From assembly GCA_031293105.1 (NCBI GenBank), contig JAUMSA010000222.1, positions 1 to 6,319 on the forward strand: DNA of 6,319 nucleotides, given 5' to 3'. The stretch's first letter is position 1. Every line of letters starts with the position of its first letter. The notes beneath the pieces are model-generated. The model did no database searches. It was not told where the DNA came from and saw only the letters and a list, made by a program, of their open reading frames with translations. Source of the DNA: Butyricicoccus sp. Lineage in GTDB: Bacteria > Bacillota > Clostridia > Oscillospirales > Butyricicoccaceae. A program made the translations under genes and the position numbers. This document shows positions 1-5,095 of the stretch, piece after piece.

Positions 1-1
1 A

Positions 2-15
2 TATGATGTATAGTA
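2..15 (+). promoter_or_regulatory. Possible -10 region of the padR operon promoter
   Basis: The first bases hold overlapping -10-like hexamers, TATGAT (2-7) and TATAGT (10-15), about 25-40 nt ahead of the padR start codon. Any -35 box lies outside the window, so this is a weak call. PadR proteins often repress their own operon by binding a dyad near the promoter. The AT-rich TAGTATA at 11-17 could be half of such a site, but the other half is not visible here. Confidence 0.3.
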
Positions 16-40
16 TAGCCACAAAGCGAGGTGAACCTGC

Positions 41-349
41 ATGTCGTTTCCGATCTCCGCGTCCCTACTGGACGCAATCGTTCTGGCCATTGTGTCCCGG
101 GAGGACACCTACGGCTATCGAATCACCCAGGATGTGCGGCAGGTGATGGAGGTTTCCGATTCCACCCTGTATCCGGTCCTGCGGCGGCTGCTCAAGGACG
201 GCTGCCTGTCCACGCACGACCAGGCGGTGGATGGCCGTATCCGGCGTTACTATCACATCACCCCGATCGGCCGCATGCGGCTGGCCGAAGCACTCAAGGA
301 TTGGGCCACCTACCGGGATTCGATCGAAAAAGTATTTTTCGGAGGGTAA
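41..349 (+). CDS. PadR family transcriptional regulator (short, PadR-like winged helix)
   Basis: This 102-residue protein is essentially just the PadR winged-helix DNA-binding domain. Visible PadR hallmarks are the first helix with a YGYRI segment (about residues 24-28), the recognition helix STLYPVLRRLLKDG (about 41-54), and the beta-wing GRIRRYYHITPIGR (about 65-78). A short last helix probably serves for dimerisation. The start at 41 is supported by GAGGTG at 28-33, 7 nt upstream; an overlapping frame starting at 31 has no family match. The stop is 6 nt before the HAAS/DUF1700 gene, and the GGAGGG at 341-346, part of the last codons of padR, is that gene's ribosome binding site, so the two are almost certainly co-transcribed. 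By analogy with other padR-DUF1700 pairs it probably represses its own operon. The inducing signal is unknown. Confidence 0.93.
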   Translation: MSFPISASLLDAIVLAIVSREDTYGYRITQDVRQVMEVSDSTLYPVLRRLLKDGCLSTHDQAVDGRIRRYYHITPIGRMRLAEALKDWATYRDSIEKVFFGG

Positions 350-355
350 CAAATC

Positions 356-1003
356 ATGAACAAAAAGGAGTTTTTCGCCGCTCTGCGCCGGGCCTTGTCC
401 GCGCTACCTGCGGAAGAGCGGGATAACGTGATAAAATACTACGAAGATTATTTCCTGGACGCCGAAGGGGAGAGCGACGAGGAAATCATCCGCGGCCTGG
501 GCGACCCGCAAAAGATCGCCGAGGACATCCTGCGTGATTACCGTGAGCTGCAACCCCGGCCGGGCGCGTCGTCCGGCAGCACGGCCAAAACGGCCGCGCG
601 CCGCAAGGGCATCAACCCTTGGCTGCTGCTCGTGCTGGTGCTGCTGGCCATCCCGACCATCCTGCTCCTCGGCATCCCGCTCGCGGGTGGGATACTCGGC
701 CTGGGTATCGGTCTGATCGGCACTGTGGTCGGGGTCGTCGTAGCCGCGGCGGCTGTGCTGGCCGTGCTGCCGGCGGGGTTGGTGCTAACCGGTGTTACCC
801 TGTGTTTCTTTTCCTTTTTCGTCTGGGCGACGCCGCCGTCGGCCGTACTCACGCTCGGTGTTGGCCTGGTGCTGCTCGCACTCGGCGGCCTAGTGGCATT
901 GCTCATCATTAAGATCCTACGCCTGCTTGTGCCGCCGGTATGCCGGGGCATCGTGAATGGATTGCGTTGGGTCTTCGGTAAAATAAGGGGGTTATTCCGA
1001 TGA
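356..1003 (+). CDS. HAAS-domain (DUF1700) multi-pass membrane protein
   Basis: This 215-residue protein has two parts. Residues 1-62 are a charged helical domain matching HAAS/DUF1700: it opens MNKKEFFAALRRALSALP, continues with a YYEDYF segment (about 28-33), and ends with GLGDPQKIAEDIL (about 47-59). After a Pro/Ser/Ala linker with a basic patch (about 66-84), residues 88-192 form several strongly hydrophobic Gly/Ala/Val/Leu-rich segments, probably four membrane helices. The C-terminus is basic, RWVFGKIRGLFR, suggesting a cytoplasmic end. The family is commonly encoded next to PadR regulators and is thought to act in membrane-linked signalling; its biochemical activity is not established. 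The stop overlaps the next start codon (ATGA, 1000-1003), indicating translational coupling. Confidence 0.9.
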   Translation: MNKKEFFAALRRALSALPAEERDNVIKYYEDYFLDAEGESDEEIIRGLGDPQKIAEDILRDYRELQPRPGASSGSTAKTAARRKGINPWLLLVLVLLAIPTILLLGIPLAGGILGLGIGLIGTVVGVVVAAAAVLAVLPAGLVLTGVTLCFFSFFVWATPPSAVLTLGVGLVLLALGGLVALLIIKILRLLVPPVCRGIVNGLRWVFGKIRGLFR

Positions 1004-1272
1004 AAGTTCTGCGCAATATCTGTCTGGGACTGCTTGGAGTGGGACTGGTGCTGTGCCTAGGCGGCGCGATCACAGGCGGTACGCTCTATTCCTCGTGGTG
1101 GAACGGCACCGTACACACCTGGCAGGAAACATTCGATGCCGGCAAGAACTATGTGCTGCGCGAATGGTATGACGATGATGGCTACCATCGCGGCTGGTTT
1201 GACCGGGACGACGACTGGTTCGATGACCACGTCAGCGACTGGACGAACAGCCATCACCATTTTGACGACTAA
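1000..1272 (+). CDS. Small membrane-anchored protein with Asp/His/Trp-rich tail, unknown function
   Basis: I do not recognise this 90-residue protein. The start at 1000 overlaps the upstream stop codon and has AAGGGGG at 985-991, which supports translation. Residues 1-7 are short and basic; residues 8-29 form one hydrophobic helix (LGLLGVGLVLCLGGAI core), a signal anchor or uncleaved signal peptide. C19 lies inside that helix without a convincing lipobox. The rest should be extracytoplasmic: a Trp-containing segment SSWWNGTVHTW (31-41), then a tail from residue 57 with 12 Asp, 5 His and 3 Trp among 34 residues, ending HHHFDD. Such a tail could bind divalent cations or interact with the cell wall, but this is inference. 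Its place between HAAS/DUF1700 and PspC genes suggests a membrane-sensing role. In similar operons a DUF4097-type protein often occupies this region, but this sequence is too short and does not resemble it. Confidence 0.8.
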   Translation: MKVLRNICLGLLGVGLVLCLGGAITGGTLYSSWWNGTVHTWQETFDAGKNYVLREWYDDDGYHRGWFDRDDDWFDDHVSDWTNSHHHFDD

Positions 1273-1305
1273 CTTCCCGATTTTTCAAAGAAAGGACGTT
1301 TTTTT

Positions 1306-1500
1306 ATGCAAGGCAAAAGACTTTTCCGCAGTCAGACGAGCCGCATGCTCTGCGGCGTGTGTGGCGGCCTCGGCGAGTATTTTAATATCGACCCCACGCT
1401 CGTGCGGCTGCTGTTCGCCGTGGTATGCGTGTGCAGCTGTTTGACCGCCATCCTGGTTTATATCATTGCAGCCATTATCATCCCCGAGGAAGCGTCTTGA
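1306..1500 (+). CDS. PspC domain-containing small membrane protein
   Basis: This 64-residue protein is a stand-alone PspC domain. Recognisable elements are the N-terminal basic stretch, the signature CGVCGGLGEYFNIDPTLVRLL (about 16-36), and one hydrophobic helix (about 36-59) ending in IIIPEEAS, matching the family's usual YII..IIIPEE end. E. coli PspC is a membrane sensor of the phage-shock (envelope stress) response. Short Firmicute PspC proteins are usually linked to membrane stress, but their mechanism is less clear. The start is backed by AAAGGA at 1291-1296, 9 nt upstream. It follows the small Asp/His-rich protein by 33 nt with no intervening terminator, so it is likely the last gene of the padR operon. 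Its stop codon lies inside the -35 box of the thi promoter. Confidence 0.93.
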   Translation: MQGKRLFRSQTSRMLCGVCGGLGEYFNIDPTLVRLLFAVVCVCSCLTAILVYIIAAIIIPEEAS

Positions 1501-1526
1501 CACGGCTGCCAAAATAGGTTTATAAT
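1497..1526 (+). promoter_or_regulatory. Strong sigma-A-type promoter of the thi operon
   Basis: TTGACA (1497-1502) and TATAAT (1521-1526) are exact consensus hexamers separated by 18 nt. The -35 box overlaps the TGA stop of the PspC gene (1498-1500). The predicted transcription start is an A at about 1533-1535, giving a leader of roughly 100 nt before thiS. This is the only good promoter seen between pspC and thiS. Confidence 0.85.
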
Positions 1527-1545
1527 GCTAACAGAGTGAACGATC

Positions 1546-1601
1546 AAAGCGTCACGAAGGGGTACACCACCGCGGGTGTATTCTTTCGTGACGCTTTTTT
1601 T
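1546..1601 (+). terminator. Terminator-type hairpin in the thi leader (possible attenuator; also terminates the padR operon)
   Basis: AAAGCGTCACGAA (1546-1558) is perfectly complementary to TTCGTGACGCTTT (1585-1597). Inside it, GGGG/TTCT can pair through G-C and G-U (1559-1562 with 1581-1584), and TACACC (1563-1568) pairs with GGTGTA (1575-1580) around a 6-nt loop, ACCGCG. The total is about 23 stacked pairs, followed by T7 (1595-1601). It lies about 45 nt after the pspC stop, so it can end the padR operon. It also lies only about 13 nt after the predicted thi start point, so every thi transcript must read through it. No TPP riboswitch core (for example CTGAGA) is seen in the leader. The hairpin is seen directly; regulation by it is inferred. 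Confidence 0.8.
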
Positions 1602-1631
1602 CGTGATCGGAGACAAAAAGGAGGAACCCAC

Positions 1632-1829
1632 ATGATTGTGATAAACGGCCAGGACGCGCCCTTTCAGCCGAGCATGAGCGTCCGCGCCCTGCTCGAAAGC
1701 CGGGGGCTGGACCCGGCGCGGGTAGCCGTCGAGCGGAACGGCGCCATTGTGCGCCGCGCCGACTTTGACGCGACCGCGCTTGCCGACGGCGACAAAATCG
1801 AAATCGTGCACTTTGTCGGGGGCGGCTGA
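1632..1829 (+). CDS. thiS: Sulfur carrier protein ThiS
   Basis: This 65-residue ubiquitin-fold protein is the sulfur donor for the thiamin thiazole ring. The first strand MIVINGQ, the central VAVERNG segment (about 31-37) and the C-terminal IEIVHFVGGG are typical of ThiS. The terminal Gly-Gly is the site adenylated by ThiF and then converted to thiocarboxylate. The start at 1632 has a near-ideal ribosome binding site, AGGAGG at 1619-1624, 7 nt upstream. An in-frame GTG at 1536 would extend the protein through the leader hairpin, but it sits almost at the transcription start without a ribosome site, so it was not chosen. It is the first gene of a five-gene thiazole operon, and its stop overlaps the thiF start by one base (TGATG). 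Confidence 0.95.
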   Translation: MIVINGQDAPFQPSMSVRALLESRGLDPARVAVERNGAIVRRADFDATALADGDKIEIVHFVGGG

Positions 1830-2461
1830 TGGTCACCAAAGAACAACTGACAGACGCGCTCATCGCCCGGCACGGGGCGGAAAATCAACAAAAGCTCTCC
1901 GCTTCCACGGTCGGCATCGCCGGACTGGGCGGCTTGGGCTCCAACATCGCGGTAGCGCTCGCCCGGCTGGGCGTGGGCCGGCTGGTGCTGGCTGACTTTG
2001 ACGCGGTGGACATCACCAACTTAAACCGGCAGCATTATTTCATCCGGCACCTGGGCCGCCCCAAGGCCGAAGCGCTGCGCGAGCAACTCATGGAGATCAA
2101 CCCCTATCTCCAGTACGAGGCGCACACCGTCCGCGTGACAGCCGACAACGCCTGCACCCTGTTCGCCGGGTGCGACGTCATCTGCGAAGCCTTTGACCGC
2201 GCCGACCAAAAGGCCATGCTGGCCGAAGCCGTGCTGACCGGTCTGCCGGATACGCCGCTGGTGTCCGGTTCGGGCATGGCGGGCTGGGGCTCGGCCAATG
2301 CCATACAGACCGTGCGCCGGTTCGGGCATTTTTATGTCTGCGGCGACGGCGAAAGCGACATTGCAGACGGCGTCGGGCTGACCGCGCCGCGGGTGGCCGT
2401 GTGCGCCGCCCATCAGGCGACCATGGTCATGCGCCTACTGCTGGGACAAACCAATCCATAA
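1829..2461 (+). CDS. thiF: ThiS adenylyltransferase ThiF (short clostridial form)
   Basis: This 210-residue E1-like enzyme activates the ThiS C-terminus with ATP. It shows the nucleotide-binding loop GLGGLGSN (32-39), the acidic strand end ADFD (55-58), the NLNRQHY motif with R67 (64-70) that contacts ATP phosphates, and K79. It is shorter than E. coli ThiF and MoeB (about 250) and has no pair of CxxC zinc motifs; the cysteines at 109, 115, 119, 171 and 192 do not form them. This fits the short ThiF family common in clostridia. A CGDGES segment (171-176) is near the C-terminal part. Translation is probably coupled to thiS by the 1-nt overlap, with GGGGGCGG at 1818-1825 as ribosome site. It could be confused with MoeB or HesA, but neighbours thiS and thiG settle the role. 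Confidence 0.93.
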   Translation: MVTKEQLTDALIARHGAENQQKLSASTVGIAGLGGLGSNIAVALARLGVGRLVLADFDAVDITNLNRQHYFIRHLGRPKAEALREQLMEINPYLQYEAHTVRVTADNACTLFAGCDVICEAFDRADQKAMLAEAVLTGLPDTPLVSGSGMAGWGSANAIQTVRRFGHFYVCGDGESDIADGVGLTAPRVAVCAAHQATMVMRLLLGQTNP

Positions 2462-2469
2462 CAAAATCG

Positions 2470-2475
2470 AAAGGA
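2470..2475 (+). promoter_or_regulatory. Ribosome binding site fixing the thiG start at 2484
   Basis: AAAGGA at 2470-2475 lies 8 nt before the ATG at 2484. The other in-frame ATG at 2475 overlaps this site and has no ribosome site of its own, so 2484 is the better start. Confidence 0.75.
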
Positions 2476-2483
2476 TGACAACC

Positions 2484-3251
2484 ATGAAGGACGACAAACT
2501 GATTCTGGGCGGGCATGAATTTACCTCCCGCTTTATCTTAGGCTCGGGCAAGTATTCGCTCGATCTCATCCGTGCCGCGGTCGAGCACGCGGGCGCGCAG
2601 ATCATCACCCTCGCACTCCGCCGTGCCAACTCGGACACCGACAACATCCTCGACCACATCCCGCAGGGCGTCACCCTGCTGCCCAACACCTCGGGCGCAC
2701 GCACGGCCGAGGAAGCCGTGCGCATCGCGCGGCTGGCGCGCGAATGCGGCTGCGGCGATTTTGTCAAAATCGAGATCATGCGCGACAGCAAATACCTGCT
2801 GCCCGACAACCAGGCGACCATCAAGGCCACCGAGATTCTGGCGAACGAAGGGTTTGTCGTCATGCCGTATATGTACCCCGACTTGACCGTTGCGCGCGAC
2901 CTGGTGAGTGCAGGCGCGGCCTGCGTGATGCCGCTCGGCGCACCGATCGGCTCGAATAAAGGTCTGGCAACCCGCGACTTTATCCGCATCCTGATCGACG
3001 AGATTGAGCTGCCGATCATCGTGGACGCGGGCATTGGCCGGCCGAGCCAGGCATGCGAAGCCATGGAAATGGGCGCTGCTGCCGTGATGGCCAACACCGC
3101 CATCGCCACCGCGGGCGACGTTCCGGCCATGGCCGAGGCGTTCAAGAAGGCCATCGAAGCCGGCCGCACGGCCTATCTGTCCGGCCTTGGGCGCGTCATT
3201 GAGCACGGCGCGTCGGCTTCCTCCCCGCTGACCGGCTTCTTGGCCGATTAA
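2484..3251 (+). CDS. thiG: Thiazole synthase ThiG
   Basis: This 255-residue TIM-barrel enzyme joins 1-deoxy-D-xylulose 5-phosphate, dehydroglycine and the ThiS thiocarboxylate into the thiazole phosphate carboxylate. Counted from 2484, the family landmarks are FILGSGKY (17-24), TLALRRAN (42-49), LLPNTSGARTAEEAV (65-79) and DFVKIEI (92-98). K95 in the last is the expected Schiff-base lysine for the ketose substrate. Further on are the phosphate-binding PIGSNKG segment, DAGIGRPSQA and MANTAIA. Length matches the family (about 255). The ATG at 2475 would add only three residues and is disfavoured by the position of the ribosome site. It lies 22 nt after thiF and 14 nt before thiH. Product formation gives a non-aromatic tautomer, which links it to the tenI gene at the operon end. 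Confidence 0.96.
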   Translation: MKDDKLILGGHEFTSRFILGSGKYSLDLIRAAVEHAGAQIITLALRRANSDTDNILDHIPQGVTLLPNTSGARTAEEAVRIARLARECGCGDFVKIEIMRDSKYLLPDNQATIKATEILANEGFVVMPYMYPDLTVARDLVSAGAACVMPLGAPIGSNKGLATRDFIRILIDEIELPIIVDAGIGRPSQACEAMEMGAAAVMANTAIATAGDVPAMAEAFKKAIEAGRTAYLSGLGRVIEHGASASSPLTGFLAD

Positions 3252-3265
3252 GGGGGTGCATATCC

Positions 3266-4465
3266 ATGGAAAATCAGACCAACCAGCCCATGGAGGGCAT
3301 CGAAGTCGTTGAAGTCAAGAACAAGACCGACCATATGGCCTATATGCCGGGTATGGAGCAGATCGACCCGACCATCCGCAATCAGGTGGTCGCCGCGCGC
3401 GACAGCTACGATGAAACCGCCTACACGGCCGCCGATGTGCGCGCCGCGCTGGATGCGGACATCCGCACCCCCGAACACTTCGCCGCGCTGCTTTCGCCCG
3501 CGGCTGCGCCCTTCCTTGAGGAAATGGCCGAAAAGGCCCGGCAGGAAAAGCGCCGCTACTTCGGCGATAACGTCTATCTGTTCACGCCCATCTACATCTC
3601 CAACTACTGCGAAAACTACTGCATCTACTGCGGTTTTAACTGCCACAACAAAATCCGCCGCGCCAAACTCGACATGCCTGCCATCGAGCGCGAGATGGCG
3701 GCTATCGCCCAGACCGGACTGGAGGAAATCCTCATCCTCACGGGCGAGAGCCGCTCGATGAGCGATGTGAAGTACATCGGCGAAGCGTGCAAGATTGCGC
3801 GCAAGTATTTCAAAATGGTCGGCATTGAGGTCTATCCGATGAACTCGGATGAATATGCCTATCTGCACGAGTGCGGCGTCGATTATGTGACCGTATTCCA
3901 GGAGACCTATCATTCCGACCGCTATGAGCAGCTGCATCTGGCCGGCCATAAGCGTGTGTTCCCCTACCGCGTTGAAGCGCAGGAGCGCGCCCTGATGGGC
4001 GGCATGCGCGGCGTGGCCTTCGCCGCCCTGCTCGGCCTGGACGATTTCCGCCGCGACGCTTTTGCGACCGGCATGCACGCCTATCTCTTGCAGCGCAAGT
4101 ATCCGCACGCCGAGATTTCGTTCTCCTGCCCGCGACTGCGCCCGATCGTCAACAACGACAAAATCAACCCCAAGGATGTCCATGAGCGCCAGCTGTTGCA
4201 GGTCATGTGCGCCTATCGCCTGTTCATGCCGTTTGCCGGTATGACCATCTCGACCCGCGAACGCGCGGGCTTCCGCGACCGGGTCATCGACATCGCAGCC
4301 ACCAAGATTTCGGCCGGGGTGTCCACCGGCATTGGCGGCCACACCGGCGAGGAGGAAGGCGACGACCAGTTCGAGATCGCGGACAACCGCTCGGTCGATG
4401 AGGTTGTGGCCGCCATCCAAGCGCAAGGCTTGCAGCCGGTGATGAACGACTATGTCTACGTTTGA
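3266..4465 (+). CDS. thiH: 2-iminoacetate (dehydroglycine) synthase ThiH, radical SAM
   Basis: This 399-residue radical-SAM enzyme cleaves tyrosine to dehydroglycine and p-cresol, supplying ThiG. The [4Fe-4S] motif is CENYCIYC, with cysteines at 115, 119 and 122, preceded by LFTPIYISNYC typical of ThiH. TGES (159-162) fits the SAM-binding GGE-type motif. Other family segments are IEVYPMNSDEY, ALLGLDDFRRDAF, FSCPRLRP, GMTISTRERAGFRD and SAGVSTGIGGHTGEEEGDDQFEI. Use of ThiH rather than the oxygen-dependent glycine oxidase ThiO marks an anaerobic pathway. It is about 20 residues longer than E. coli ThiH, mainly through an N-terminal extension; AGGGGGTG at 3251-3258 supports the start at 3266. 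The end overlaps tenI by 14 nt. HydG is the close paralogue that could be confused with it, but the gene context and length fit ThiH. Confidence 0.95.
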   Translation: MENQTNQPMEGIEVVEVKNKTDHMAYMPGMEQIDPTIRNQVVAARDSYDETAYTAADVRAALDADIRTPEHFAALLSPAAAPFLEEMAEKARQEKRRYFGDNVYLFTPIYISNYCENYCIYCGFNCHNKIRRAKLDMPAIEREMAAIAQTGLEEILILTGESRSMSDVKYIGEACKIARKYFKMVGIEVYPMNSDEYAYLHECGVDYVTVFQETYHSDRYEQLHLAGHKRVFPYRVEAQERALMGGMRGVAFAALLGLDDFRRDAFATGMHAYLLQRKYPHAEISFSCPRLRPIVNNDKINPKDVHERQLLQVMCAYRLFMPFAGMTISTRERAGFRDRVIDIAATKISAGVSTGIGGHTGEEEGDDQFEIADNRSVDEVVAAIQAQGLQPVMNDYVYV

Positions 4466-5045
4466 TCTGGTCTGTGTGACCAGCCGCGCGCTGTGCGCGG
4501 GCGATTTCATCGCGCGCATTGGCTCACTAGCGCAGGCCGGCATCGACCGCATTATCCTACGGGAAAAGGACTTGCCTGAGCATGCTTACCTTACCCTCGC
4601 CCGACAGGCGCTGGACGCGGGCGGCGACCGGGTCATCCTGCACCATTTCCCGGCCGCCTGTGCGGCCCTGCACGCGCCGCGTTTGCACATTTCTTATCCA
4701 CAACTTGTGGAAAACCCTGTGCTCCGGCAGCAGGTAGCCCTGCTCGGCGTGTCCATCCACGCCCCCGAGGAAGCCGTCCGCGCCGAGGCGCTGGGCGCCG
4801 ACTATGTGACCGCCGGGCATGTGTTTGCGACCGACTGCAAACGCGGCCTGCCCGGCCGGGGACTGGACTTCCTGCGGGACACCTGCCGCGCGGTGCGCAT
4901 CCCAGTGTATGCCATCGGCGGCATCGGAGCCGAAAATCTCGCCGCTGTGCGCGACGCGGGCGCGGCGGGCGCCTGCCTGATGAGCGGCCTGATGGCCTGC
5001 CCCGACCCGGCGGCCGAGATCGCCCGCTTACGCGCTGCCCTCTGA
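4452..5045 (+). CDS. tenI: TenI-type thiazole tautomerase (ThiE-superfamily)
   Basis: This 197-residue TIM-barrel protein belongs to the ThiE/TenI superfamily, shown by the LREK motif (36-39), DYVTAGHVFATDCKRGLPGRG (117-137) and IGGIGAENLAAV near the C-terminus. Automatic pipelines would often call it thiamin-phosphate synthase (ThiE). The GHVF segment carries H123 where ThiE has Pro (GPxF), and this His matches the catalytic His of Bacillus subtilis TenI (known family fact). The ThiE magnesium and pyrophosphate segment (N-D-R followed by GVHLGQxD) is replaced by LHHFPAACAALHAPRLHIS. I therefore infer that it aromatises the ThiG product rather than joining thiazole to pyrimidine. It starts inside the thiH end (14-nt overlap) with only a weak GGTGA upstream, so translation is probably coupled. 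It is the last gene before the terminator. Confidence 0.85.
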   Translation: MSTFDLVCVTSRALCAGDFIARIGSLAQAGIDRIILREKDLPEHAYLTLARQALDAGGDRVILHHFPAACAALHAPRLHISYPQLVENPVLRQQVALLGVSIHAPEEAVRAEALGADYVTAGHVFATDCKRGLPGRGLDFLRDTCRAVRIPVYAIGGIGAENLAAVRDAGAAGACLMSGLMACPDPAAEIARLRAAL

Positions 5046-5049
5046 CATG

Positions 5050-5089
5050 AAAAAAACCCTCGCGGGCGTTGCCCGCGAGGGTTTTTTTT
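5050..5089. terminator. Bidirectional intrinsic terminator between tenI and fprA
   Basis: CCCTCGCGGGC (5057-5067) pairs perfectly with GCCCGCGAGGG (5071-5081) around a 3-nt GTT loop. It is preceded by A7 (5050-5056) and followed by T8 (5082-5089), so both strands give a GC-rich hairpin with a U-tract. It starts 5 nt after the tenI stop and lies 7 nt beyond the end of fprA, fitting a shared terminator for convergent units. Confidence 0.95.
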
Positions 5090-5095
5090 GTTCGA

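Noticed and set aside
31..426. 131-residue frame overlapping padR
   Set aside because: It is out of frame with the clear PadR protein, shows no family features, and begins at a GTG within the padR ribosome site.
1533..1632. TPP riboswitch ahead of thiS
   Set aside because: I looked for the conserved CTGAGA and GGGGTGC-type elements and found neither; the leader is also short and mostly occupied by the terminator hairpin.
1536..1829. Longer thiS starting at a GTG in the leader
   Set aside because: The extra residues come from the hairpin, the GTG lies almost at the predicted transcription start with no ribosome site, and the ATG at 1632 has an ideal AGGAGG and fits family length.
3248..4552. 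A 434-residue open frame antisense to thiH
   Set aside because: It mirrors thiH codon structure in GC-rich DNA, has no recognisable domain, and the sense frame is unmistakably ThiH. Such long shadows arise when the gene avoids codons whose complement is a stop.
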